A stretch of DNA of 6,379 bases from an uncultured Cloacibacillus sp. GTDB taxonomy: Bacteria; Synergistota; Synergistia; Synergistales; Synergistaceae. The notes under the pieces were generated by a model, which saw only the letters and a program-made list of their open reading frames with translations, was not told the DNA's origin and ran no database searches. The stretch lies in NCBI GenBank assembly GCA_934511335.1, contig CAKSWL010000132.1:1-6379 (forward strand), read 5' to 3'. Position 1 is the stretch's first letter. Each line of letters opens with the position of its first letter. The translations under genes were made by a program, and so were the position numbers. Positions 1 through 6,227 of this stretch are shown here, piece after piece.

Positions 1-1353
1 GGCCAGCTCTGTGTAGACGTTCTTCGATATCACGCTGCTCGTCTGCTTGCTCGAGGCGCGGGCGCGCTCGCGCTGTTCCTCCATCGCCGCCTCAAAACCG
101 TCTTTGTCGACGGTTATCCCACGCTCCCCGCACATTTCTTCCGTCAGTTCGAGGGGGAAGCCGAATGTATCGTAGAGGACGAAGGCGACATCTCCGGGCA
201 GAATATCCTTGCCGGCGGCTTTCAGCTTCTCGATCTCGGAGTCCATCAGCTCGCTTCCCTGCGAAAGGGTGCGCGAAAAGCGCTCCTCCTCCGTGCTGAG
301 CACCTGCTCGATCGCCGAGGCCTGCTCGATGAGCTCGCTGTATTCATCGCCGATGGACTCGCGCACGACGGGCAGCAGCTCCGTCAGGAAGGGGCGCTCA
401 ATGCCGAGCAGGCGCCCGTAGCGGACACAGCGCCTGATGAGGCGGCGCAGCACATAGCCTCCGCCGTCGTTCGTCGGCAGGATTCCGTCGGCGATCATGA
501 AGGCCGAGGCGCGGATGTGGTCGGAGATGACTTTGACGGCCATATCCCGTTTCGGATTTTCGCCGTATTTAACGTTTACCAGCTCACAGGCCTTGTCCAT
601 GATCGGGCGGAAAAGATCCGTCTCAAAATCGTTGGGGACGCGCTGAACGACGGAGGCGAGCCTTTCAAGCCCCATGCCGGTGTCGATATTTTTATGGGGC
701 AGCGGCGTGAGATTGCCGGCCTCGTCGCGATTGTACTGCATAAAGACGAGGTTCCATATCTCAAGGTAGCGGTCGCAGTCGCAGCCGACGGTGCAGGTCG
801 GTTTGCCGCAGGAGAACTGCTCGCCCTGGTCATAGATTATCTCCGAGCAGGGGCCGCAGGGGCCTACCGGTCCCGCCGCCCAGAAGTTGTCGTCCGCGCC
901 GAGGCGGAAGATGCGCTCCTTAGGCAGACCGACCTTCTCGTGCCAGATGTCGAAAGCCTCGTCGTCGTCAAGGTAAACGGTGGCATACAGCCTGTCCGGG
1001 TCAAGGCCGACGCGCTCGGTGAGAAATTCCCAGGCCCACGGGATGATCTCCGGCTTGAAATAGTCGCCGAAGCTGAAGTTCCCCAGCATTTCAAAAAATG
1101 TGTGATGGCGCGCCGTGCGTCCGACGTTTTCAATATCGTTCGTGCGCACGCATTTCTGCGCGGTCGTCGCGCGCGTCACCTCCGGCGTCTTCAAACCGAG
1201 GAAGTAAGGTTTAAAGGGCACCATGCCCGCGATCGTAAAAAGGAGGGTGGGGTCGTCGGGCACCAGCGAAAAGCTGTGATACCTTTTGCATCCCTTCTCC
1301 TCGAAAAATTTTAAAAACAGTTCCCGTAACTCTTTGCCGCTGCGGTGTTCCAT
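1..1353 (-). CDS. alaS: Alanyl-tRNA synthetase, N-terminal part (truncated by window edge)
   Basis: This gene encodes the enzyme that charges tRNA-Ala with alanine in the cytoplasm. The first 451 codons are present without a stop, about half of the usual length of roughly 870 residues. They cover the class II catalytic core and the start of the tRNA-recognition region; the editing and C-terminal domains lie outside the window. Visible signatures are the N-terminal ELRELFLKFFEEKGC segment, an AlaRS motif 2 region at residues 61-100 (RATTAQKCVRTND, then NVGRTARHHTFFEMLGNFSFGDYF), the IEIWN-like LEIWNLVFMQY block near 197-207, DTGMGLERL, and motif 3 at about 297-311 (GGGYVLRRLIRRCVR). Residues 166-193 are cysteine-rich (C166, C169, C182, C187, C191, C193). 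At residue 298 glycine replaces the arginine usual in the GRGYVLRR motif. The ATG at 1353 is chosen because it gives the canonical AlaRS N-terminus and has a GGGGG Shine-Dalgarno-like run 8 bases upstream. The gene probably has its own promoter in the gap after mtaD. Confidence 0.97.
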   Translation of the reverse strand, partial: MEHRSGKELRELFLKFFEEKGCKRYHSFSLVPDDPTLLFTIAGMVPFKPYFLGLKTPEVTRATTAQKCVRTNDIENVGRTARHHTFFEMLGNFSFGDYFKPEIIPWAWEFLTERVGLDPDRLYATVYLDDDEAFDIWHEKVGLPKERIFRLGADDNFWAAGPVGPCGPCSEIIYDQGEQFSCGKPTCTVGCDCDRYLEIWNLVFMQYNRDEAGNLTPLPHKNIDTGMGLERLASVVQRVPNDFETDLFRPIMDKACELVNVKYGENPKRDMAVKVISDHIRASAFMIADGILPTNDGGGYVLRRLIRRCVRYGRLLGIERPFLTELLPVVRESIGDEYSELIEQASAIEQVLSTEEERFSRTLSQGSELMDSEIEKLKAAGKDILPGDVAFVLYDTFGFPLELTEEMCGERGITVDKDGFEAAMEEQRERARASSKQTSSVISKNVYTELA

Positions 1354-1432
1354 AAAGATTGCCCCCGATTGTTTTTTATCTAACTGGTTATTATAATCCA
1401 TATCCGCCGTCTGCGAATATTATTCAGAGTCA
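1354..1432 (-). other. Intergenic region between mtaD and alaS
   Basis: These 79 bases separate the mtaD stop from the alaS start. They hold the promoter candidate described separately and a GGGGG ribosome-binding run at 1366-1362. No GC-rich hairpin followed by a T-run is visible, so mtaD transcripts probably read through into alaS. The gap is too short for a T-box leader. A small inverted repeat (GAATA, one base, TATTC) at 1415-1425 overlaps the -35 box. Confidence 0.6.
1390..1417 (-). promoter_or_regulatory. Candidate sigma-70-type promoter for alaS
   Basis: Reading the minus strand, a perfect -10 box TATAAT lies at 1395-1390. A partial -35 box TTCGCA (4 of 6 matches to TTGACA) lies at 1417-1412, giving a 16-base spacer. 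Transcription would start near 1383, leaving a leader of about 30 bases before the alaS ATG. This is the only sizeable non-coding gap in the window and is AT-rich against a GC-rich background. Both facts support it. The -35 box is weak and there is no extended -10 TG. Confidence 0.55.
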
Positions 1433-2719
1433 TTATTCGGCGCCGGTAAGATACTGCCTCGCCGCGCGCGCGTCGCTTATGACCTTCTCGGCGTCCATCT
1501 TTGTAAAGGCGCCCAGGTGATAGAGCGTTTCGCCCGCGACGACCGTCGTCCGCACGTCCGCCGAGGAGCCGGCGTAGACGAGACAGCTCGGCAAATTTTC
1601 AAGGTCCCAGCCGACATAGTGCGGCTGGTCGAGGTCAATCAGCATGAAGTCCGCCGTGTATCCCTCCTTGATCAGCCCCGTCTTTTCAAATCCGAGCGCC
1701 CGCGCACCGTTCACCGTCGCCATACGCAGAGCATCCTCCGCTGAAAGCAGCGTCGGGTCCATGTTCGCGCCCTTCTGTGCGAGCGCGGCGAAGCGGAGTT
1801 CGTCCCACATGTCGAGGCGGTTGTTGCTCGAAGCGCCGTCGGAGCCGATGGAGACTGCCACGCCGGCCCTTTGCATCGCCGCCACGGGGGCGGTGCCGCT
1901 GCCGAGCTTCCAATTGCTCTTCGGATTGTGCGCCGCCGTGATATTGGGCCGCGCGTAAAATGGCAGCTTCTCCTTATCGATCCAGACAGAGTGAGCGAGA
2001 AGCAAGTGTCTGACGGCGTCCAGCCCGGTCATTTGCAGGAACTCCTCCGGCGTCATGCTCTTCGAAGATTCGGTGAGGGGCCAGTCGCTTGCCGTCTCAA
2101 GCCAATGCAGCTGGACGGCGAGGTCGTTTTCCTTCGCCGCGTCGGCGATATCCCTCATAAGCTCAAAGGGAACCGTGTAGGGGGCGTGCGGCCCCAGCTG
2201 CACGTTGACAAGCCCCTGAGCGCCGTTGTAGTCTGCCGCGAGCTTCAGATTTTCCGCGAGCTTGTCCGCGCCGTCCGCGCCGCCGACGATGCCGCGGCAT
2301 AGTCCGGCGCGCATTCCCGCCGCCAGCGCCGCCTCGGCGACGCGGTCCATGAAGAAATACATATCAGCAAAACAGGTCGTTCCCCCGGCGAGCATTTCCA
2401 TAATCGCAAGCTGAGCCCCCGCATAGACTAGATCTCCGTTAAGCCTGTTCTCCACAGGCCAAATCTTTTTTTCAAGCCACTCCATGAGGGGAAGCTCCTC
2501 GCCGAGACCGCGCAGCAGCGTCATCGCCGCGTGTCCGTGCGCGTTGACGAAGCCGGGAAGAAGCGCCGTCCTGCCGCGCCCCTCATAGGCCACTCCGTAA
2601 CGGAAGGTGCCGGCCGGCTCCACGGCTGCGATCTGCGAGCCCTCGGTGCGCACGTCGCAGCGGCGCGCGCCTTTTGACTCTCCGTCCCATACGATCACGT
2701 CACGAAATAGACTCTGCAT
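1433..2719 (-). CDS. mtaD: 5'-methylthioadenosine/S-adenosylhomocysteine deaminase
   Basis: This is an amidohydrolase of the family typified by Thermotoga maritima TM0936. It removes the 6-amino group from MTA and SAH (often also adenosine and 5'-deoxyadenosine), giving methylthioinosine and S-inosylhomocysteine. At 428 residues it has about the usual length. The N-terminal beta-sandwich (about 1-55) is followed by the TIM-barrel. Metal and catalytic residues are all visible: H61 and H63 (NAHGH), H205 and E208 (QLHWLET), H243 (LAHSVWI) and D294 (GSDGASSNN). E90 (WPVENRL) and H178 (GPHAPY) match substrate-contact positions of the family, as does R142 (CRGIV). A second family arginine that contacts the amino-acid tail appears to be K153 here, by my alignment from memory. 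The ATG at 2719 lies one base after the ahcY stop and has a GGAGGG ribosome-binding site six bases upstream. Its place behind mtnA and ahcY supports a role in SAM by-product salvage. A related deaminase (for example of guanine or chlorinated triazines) is much less likely. Confidence 0.92.
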   Translation of the reverse strand: MQSLFRDVIVWDGESKGARRCDVRTEGSQIAAVEPAGTFRYGVAYEGRGRTALLPGFVNAHGHAAMTLLRGLGEELPLMEWLEKKIWPVENRLNGDLVYAGAQLAIMEMLAGGTTCFADMYFFMDRVAEAALAAGMRAGLCRGIVGGADGADKLAENLKLAADYNGAQGLVNVQLGPHAPYTVPFELMRDIADAAKENDLAVQLHWLETASDWPLTESSKSMTPEEFLQMTGLDAVRHLLLAHSVWIDKEKLPFYARPNITAAHNPKSNWKLGSGTAPVAAMQRAGVAVSIGSDGASSNNRLDMWDELRFAALAQKGANMDPTLLSAEDALRMATVNGARALGFEKTGLIKEGYTADFMLIDLDQPHYVGWDLENLPSCLVYAGSSADVRTTVVAGETLYHLGAFTKMDAEKVISDARAARQYLTGAE

Positions 2720-2720
2720 C

Positions 2721-3968
2721 TTATTCCCTCCAGCTCGCCATATATTCTTCCTGCTCCGGCGTGAGCTTCTCGATCATTATCCCGAGAGATTCAAGTTTGA
2801 GCTCGGCAATGCGGCGGTCAAGCTCCTCCGGCACGTTGTAGAGCCCCGGCGCAAGCCGGTTGTTCGCGATGTAAAGCGACGAAAGCAGCTGCATCGCGAA
2901 GCTGAGGTCCATTATTTCCACGGGATGTCCGTCGCCGGCGGCAAGGTTGACAAGACGCCCCTCGCCTAGCAGGTGGAGCCTGCGCCCGTCAGACGTCACG
3001 AAGGTCTCTATGTTGTCGCGCGACTGGCGTCTTTCGACGGCGAGTCCGCAGAGGTCGGGCACGTAGACCTCGACGTCGAAGTGTCCCGCGTTCGCGAGCA
3101 GGACGCCGTCTTTCATATTTTCAAAATGCTCCCGGCGGATCACTTTAGTGTTTCCCGTCACGGTGATAAAGATGTCGCCGACTTTGCTCGCGGCGTTCAT
3201 GTCCATCACCTCAAAGCCGTCCATCAGCGCTTCGAGCGCGCGGTGCGGATCGACCTCGACGACGATGACGCGCGCGCCGAGCCCCTCCGCCCTCTTTGCG
3301 GCGCCCTTGCCGCACCAGCCGTAGCCGGAGATGACTACGCTCTTGCCGGCGACGATGAGGTTCGTCGTGCGCAGGATCGCGTCCCACACCGACTGCCCCG
3401 TACCGTAGCGGTTGTCAAAAAGGTGCTTGCTCTGCGCGTCGTTAACGGCGAGCATCGGGAAGGGCAGCACGCCCTCGCCGGCCATCGCTTTAAGGCGTTT
3501 AATGCCGGTGGTCGTCTCTTCGCAGCCGCCGAGAATGTTTTTGATAAGGTCGCGGCGCTCCTCGATGATCATCGAGACGACGTCGCCGCCGTCGTCGATT
3601 ATCACCTGCGGGTCCCATTTGAGCATTTCGCGGAGGTTCTCGCTGTACTCCTCCGTCGTCATACCGCGGCGGCTGAAGACGTGGACGCCCTCCTCGACGA
3701 GCGCGGCGCAGACTGGGTCCTGTGTCGAGAGGGGATTGCTGCCCGCCGTGACGACCGTCGCGCCGAGCTGCCGGAGCACCTTCAGCAGGCAGGCGGTCTT
3801 TGCCTCCAGGTGCAGACAGGTGCCGACCACCACGCCCGCCAGCGGCTGGGCGGGAGCCTCTTTTTCGGCGATCAGCCGGAGGACCGGCATATATTCCCAG
3901 GCCCACTCCATACGCCGGCGCCCCTCCGGGGCGAGACTTATATCCGCGATCTTGAATTCGTTCCTCAT
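2721..3968 (-). CDS. ahcY: Adenosylhomocysteinase (S-adenosyl- or S-inosylhomocysteine hydrolase)
   Basis: This is an NAD-dependent cytoplasmic enzyme that splits SAH into adenosine and homocysteine and so relieves product inhibition of methyltransferases. It has 415 residues, the short form of the family, close to the T. maritima and archaeal proteins. Substrate-domain residues seen are H53 (CLHLEAKTA), D125-D129 (IIDDGGD), E151 (EETTTG), K181, D185 and N186 (SKHLFDNRYGTGQS). The Rossmann NAD site is GYGWCG at 215-220, with E238 (VVEVDP) at the strand end. H296 (NAGHFDVE) and H348 (NLAAGDGHPVEIMD) complete the active site. Residues 55 and 57 are E and K, where human-type enzymes have T and E/Q contacting the base, so an inosyl substrate is possible. 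The C-terminus ends in ASWRE and lacks the lysine/tyrosine tail that contacts NAD of the neighbouring subunit in human-type enzymes. The start lies two bases after the mtnA stop and has a strong ribosome-binding site. The fold and family are certain; the nucleobase preference is not. Confidence 0.96.
   Translation of the reverse strand: MRNEFKIADISLAPEGRRRMEWAWEYMPVLRLIAEKEAPAQPLAGVVVGTCLHLEAKTACLLKVLRQLGATVVTAGSNPLSTQDPVCAALVEEGVHVFSRRGMTTEEYSENLREMLKWDPQVIIDDGGDVVSMIIEERRDLIKNILGGCEETTTGIKRLKAMAGEGVLPFPMLAVNDAQSKHLFDNRYGTGQSVWDAILRTTNLIVAGKSVVISGYGWCGKGAAKRAEGLGARVIVVEVDPHRALEALMDGFEVMDMNAASKVGDIFITVTGNTKVIRREHFENMKDGVLLANAGHFDVEVYVPDLCGLAVERRQSRDNIETFVTSDGRRLHLLGEGRLVNLAAGDGHPVEIMDLSFAMQLLSSLYIANNRLAPGLYNVPEELDRRIAELKLESLGIMIEKLTPEQEEYMASWRE
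2726..2731 (-). promoter_or_regulatory. Ribosome-binding site of mtaD
   Basis: GGAGGG reads on the minus strand six bases before the mtaD ATG. It lies inside the last codons of ahcY (W-R-E-stop), so ribosomes finishing ahcY can restart directly on mtaD. It fixes the mtaD start at 2719. Confidence 0.8.
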
Positions 3969-3970
3969 CT

Positions 3971-4990
3971 TTACCTTTTCCTCCCCGGAAAAAATTTTTC
4001 TATATTTTCGCTGTACGGCGCGCGGATGATGCCGCGCTCCGTAATGATCCCCGAGATAAGTTCGCGCGGCGTAACGTCGAAGGCCGGGTTCCAGACCTTG
4101 ATCTCCTCAGGGATCACGCAGACGCCGCCGATCCTGCGCACCTCTGAGCCGCAGCGCTCTTCGATCGGGATATCCGCCCCGGAGGCGCAGCCGGCGTCGA
4201 AGGTCGAAAGCGGCGCGGCGATATAGAAGGGCACGCCGTGCCGCTTCGCGGCGATCGCAAGGCAGTAGGTGCCGATCTTGTTTGCGGCGTCGCCGTTCAT
4301 CGCCACGCGGTCCGCGCCGGTGACGACGGCGTCTATCCGCTCGCGTGACATTAGAAAAGCAGCCATCGAATCGGTGATCACCGTCACGTCGAAGCCGTCC
4401 TGCTGAAGCTCATAGGCCGTGAGCAGCCCCCCCTGAAGTCTGGGGCGCGTCTCGTCGGCATAAATTTTTATCCTTTTTCCCGCTTCGGCGGCGGCGCGGA
4501 AGACGCCGAGCGCCGTCCCGTATCCCGCGGTCGCGAGCGCCCCCGCGTTACAATGGGTGATCGCCTTGCCTTGCGCGGGCAGTATCTCCTGCCCGAAGCG
4601 TCCGATACTTCTATTTATCTCAATGTCCTCGCGATGGATTGTCTGCGCCTCTTTCTCCATCACGCGGTAAAGCTCGTCCTTATCTAGCTCCCGGTTCACG
4701 CGCCAGAGCGCCTCCATGCGCCTGATGGCCCAGAAGAGGTTCACCGCCGTAGGGCGCGTCGCGGCAAGGCGTTCCGCAGCCGCCGTGAAGTCCTCGCCTT
4801 TAAGGGCGAGCACAAGGCCGTAGGCCGCGGCCACGCCGATGGCGGGAGCGCCGCGCACCGTCATGTTTTCTATCGCGCGGGCGGTATCCTCCGCGCTTTC
4901 GCAGGCGGCATATTCCAGTCGGTATGGGAGTAGCCGCTGGTCAAGGAGCAGCAGCCGGCCGGCCTTCCATTCTATCGTTGCGGGCAGCAT
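3971..4990 (-). CDS. mtnA: Methylthioribose-1-phosphate isomerase
   Basis: MtnA converts 5-methylthioribose-1-phosphate to 5-methylthioribulose-1-phosphate in methionine salvage. It belongs to the eIF2B-alpha/beta/delta-like family. The 339 residues match the usual 340-350. Family blocks are complete: VRGAPAIGVAAAYG at 45-58, TRPTAVNLFWA at 78-88, THCNAGALATAGYGTALGV with the catalytic cysteine C147, YADETRPRLQG at 177-187, and TGADRVAMNGDAANKIGTY with the catalytic aspartate D227. The C-terminal NPAFDVTPRELISGIITERG block is typical of true MtnA rather than eIF2B subunits. The ATG at 4990 lies one base after the xseA stop and has a GGGGAGG site nine bases upstream. Other family members can use 5-deoxyribose-1-phosphate, so that substrate cannot be excluded. 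The neighbouring MTA/SAH deaminase supports a role in MTA salvage through methylthioinosine. No MTA or methylthioinosine phosphorylase and no later salvage enzymes (MtnB, MtnC, MtnD or a shunt aldolase) are in the window. Confidence 0.95.
   Translation of the reverse strand: MLPATIEWKAGRLLLLDQRLLPYRLEYAACESAEDTARAIENMTVRGAPAIGVAAAYGLVLALKGEDFTAAAERLAATRPTAVNLFWAIRRMEALWRVNRELDKDELYRVMEKEAQTIHREDIEINRSIGRFGQEILPAQGKAITHCNAGALATAGYGTALGVFRAAAEAGKRIKIYADETRPRLQGGLLTAYELQQDGFDVTVITDSMAAFLMSRERIDAVVTGADRVAMNGDAANKIGTYCLAIAAKRHGVPFYIAAPLSTFDAGCASGADIPIEERCGSEVRRIGGVCVIPEEIKVWNPAFDVTPRELISGIITERGIIRAPYSENIEKFFPGRKR
3980..3986 (-). promoter_or_regulatory. Ribosome-binding site of ahcY
   Basis: GGGGAGG on the minus strand, within the last codons of mtnA, lies 11 bases before the ahcY ATG. 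A second purine run (AAAAGG, 3979-3974) sits 5 bases before the ATG, so the site is broad. Its position inside mtnA suggests coupled translation. Confidence 0.7.
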
Positions 4991-4991
4991 C

Positions 4992-6227
4992 TCATCTTGC
5001 CTCCCCGAAAAAGGTTTTATTGGATATCTCTTTGATGACGGCCTCGGCGCTGCCGTCGCTCATGACGATCTTCACGCCCTCTCCGGGCTTGAGCGAGGCG
5101 GCCGAACGAATCACCGCGCCGGAGAGGTCGGTGCAGATGCTGTAGCCCTTCGCCAACAACGCGAGAGGCGAGAGGTTCGCAAGCCGCGCGGCAAAGGCGG
5201 CAAGCCGGGAGTCCTCGTCTCGCAGCCGTTTGGCGGCAGAGCCGTCCAACGAAGCCGCGGCCCGCGCGGTAAAATCCGCGGCCGGCTGCAGGTGGCCTTT
5301 GATGATGCCGCGAGCAAGACGGCCCTGCACGGCGGCGATCTCTTTATCCATCAAGCCGATACGCGCCTCCAGCCGGCCGCGCATGCTGCGCGCCGCGTTC
5401 ATCAGCGCCGCGTCAAGCGCCCTGCCGTCAGGGAAGAGCCGCTCCGCCGCCCCTGAGGGCGTGGGCGCCGCCGCGTCGGCGGCCATATCGGCGAGCGTGC
5501 TGTCTATTTGGTGCCCCAGCCCCGTGATTACCGGCACGGGAGAGAGGCGTATCGCGCGCACGACGGACTCGTTGTCAAAGATGTCGAGATCGTCGCGGTT
5601 CCCGCCGCCGCGCGCAAGTATGACGCAGGAAAGAGAGGGGAGGCGGCGCGAAAGCTCAAAAGCGCGCACGATCTCCTCAGAGGCTCCCACCCCCTGCATC
5701 AAACTTGGAATGACGATGATCTCCGCGCAGGGAAAGCGCAGCGAGTGGAGCTTTAAAATGTCCTGCAGCGCTGCGCCGGTAGGCGAGGTGATCACCGCGA
5801 CTCGCTGGGGATAGCGCGGCAGCGGCCTCTTAAGGCGCATGTCGAAGAGTCCCTCCCGTTCGAGCCGCAGCCTCAGCGCCTCTTTCGCGCGAGCCTTCGC
5901 GCCCTCTCCGAGCGGCAGCAGCGTCGTCGCGTATATCTGATAAGAGCCGCGTGCGCCGTAGATATCTATCTTGCCGCGCACCAGCACCTCGTCGCCGTCC
6001 TTTGGCCAGACGAGCACGGAGCTGGCGTGCGAGCGGAAAAGCACGCAGGCCACGCGGGAATTTACGCCAAGCAACGTAAAATAGGCGTGCCCGCTGGTGT
6101 GGAGCTTAAAACCAAGCAGTTCGCCGCGGATGGAAAGGTTCTGCAGCGACGGCTCGCGATACAGGGCCTCTCTCACGGAGGCGGTCATTTCATCTACCGT
6201 GATGATATTGTTCTTACTCGTGTTCAT
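4992..6227 (-). CDS. xseA: Exodeoxyribonuclease VII large subunit
   Basis: This is the catalytic subunit of exonuclease VII, which degrades single-stranded DNA from both ends to short oligonucleotides and acts in a complex with several XseB small subunits. An N-terminal OB-fold (about 9-103, with LSIRGELLGFKLHTSGHAYFTL) is followed by the nuclease domain. The nuclease domain shows ITSPTGAALQDI (146-157), LARGGGNRDDLDIFDNE (204-220) and ITGLGHQIDSTLADMAADAAAPTPSGAAE (234-262). R206, H239 and D242 are the probable catalytic residues. A helical segment, about 264-352, comes before a C-terminal beta domain (PLALLAKGYSICTD onward). The protein has 411 residues, within the family range but shorter than the 456 of E. 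coli, mostly in the helical part that binds XseB. The ATG at 6227 is the only possible upstream start, since an in-frame TAG lies five codons before it. No good ribosome-binding site precedes it, so translation is probably coupled to nusB. The usual xseB partner gene does not follow; mtnA takes its place. Confidence 0.96.
   Translation of the reverse strand: MNTSKNNIITVDEMTASVREALYREPSLQNLSIRGELLGFKLHTSGHAYFTLLGVNSRVACVLFRSHASSVLVWPKDGDEVLVRGKIDIYGARGSYQIYATTLLPLGEGAKARAKEALRLRLEREGLFDMRLKRPLPRYPQRVAVITSPTGAALQDILKLHSLRFPCAEIIVIPSLMQGVGASEEIVRAFELSRRLPSLSCVILARGGGNRDDLDIFDNESVVRAIRLSPVPVITGLGHQIDSTLADMAADAAAPTPSGAAERLFPDGRALDAALMNAARSMRGRLEARIGLMDKEIAAVQGRLARGIIKGHLQPAADFTARAAASLDGSAAKRLRDEDSRLAAFAARLANLSPLALLAKGYSICTDLSGAVIRSAASLKPGEGVKIVMSDGSAEAVIKEISNKTFFGEAR
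5000..5006 (-). promoter_or_regulatory. Ribosome-binding site of mtnA
   Basis: GGGGAGG on the minus strand, nine bases before the mtnA ATG and inside the F-G-E-A codons at the end of xseA. It supports the start at 4990 over the out-of-frame ATG at 4995, which overlaps the xseA stop. Confidence 0.75.

Noticed and set aside
517..1314. Open frame of 265 codons on the plus strand opposite alaS
   Set aside because: The alaS frame shows all class II AlaRS motifs across the same stretch. The plus-strand translation has no recognisable domain.
1415..1425. Inverted repeat GAATA-A-TATTC as a terminator after mtaD
   Set aside because: The stem is five AT-rich pairs with a one-base loop and no following T-run, so it cannot be an intrinsic terminator.
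1354..1432. T-box or other riboswitch leader for alaS
   Set aside because: The gap is only 79 bases, with no T-box motif and no stable helices. A T-box leader normally needs well over 150 bases.
3990..4010. AT-rich TATAGA-like -10 box near the end of mtnA as a promoter for ahcY
   Set aside because: No -35 box is visible at a suitable distance, and the sequence is explained by the codons for E-N-I-E-K-F-F.
2973..4226. Open frame of 417 codons on the plus strand opposite ahcY and mtnA
   Set aside because: It is antisense to two clear genes and its translation resembles no family I recognise. It is rich in A, R, D and V, as expected from a shadow frame in GC-rich DNA.
4839..5814. Overlapping plus-strand open frames opposite xseA
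   Set aside because: They are antisense to a complete xseA with all family motifs, and have low-complexity, Arg/Ala/Ser-rich translations.
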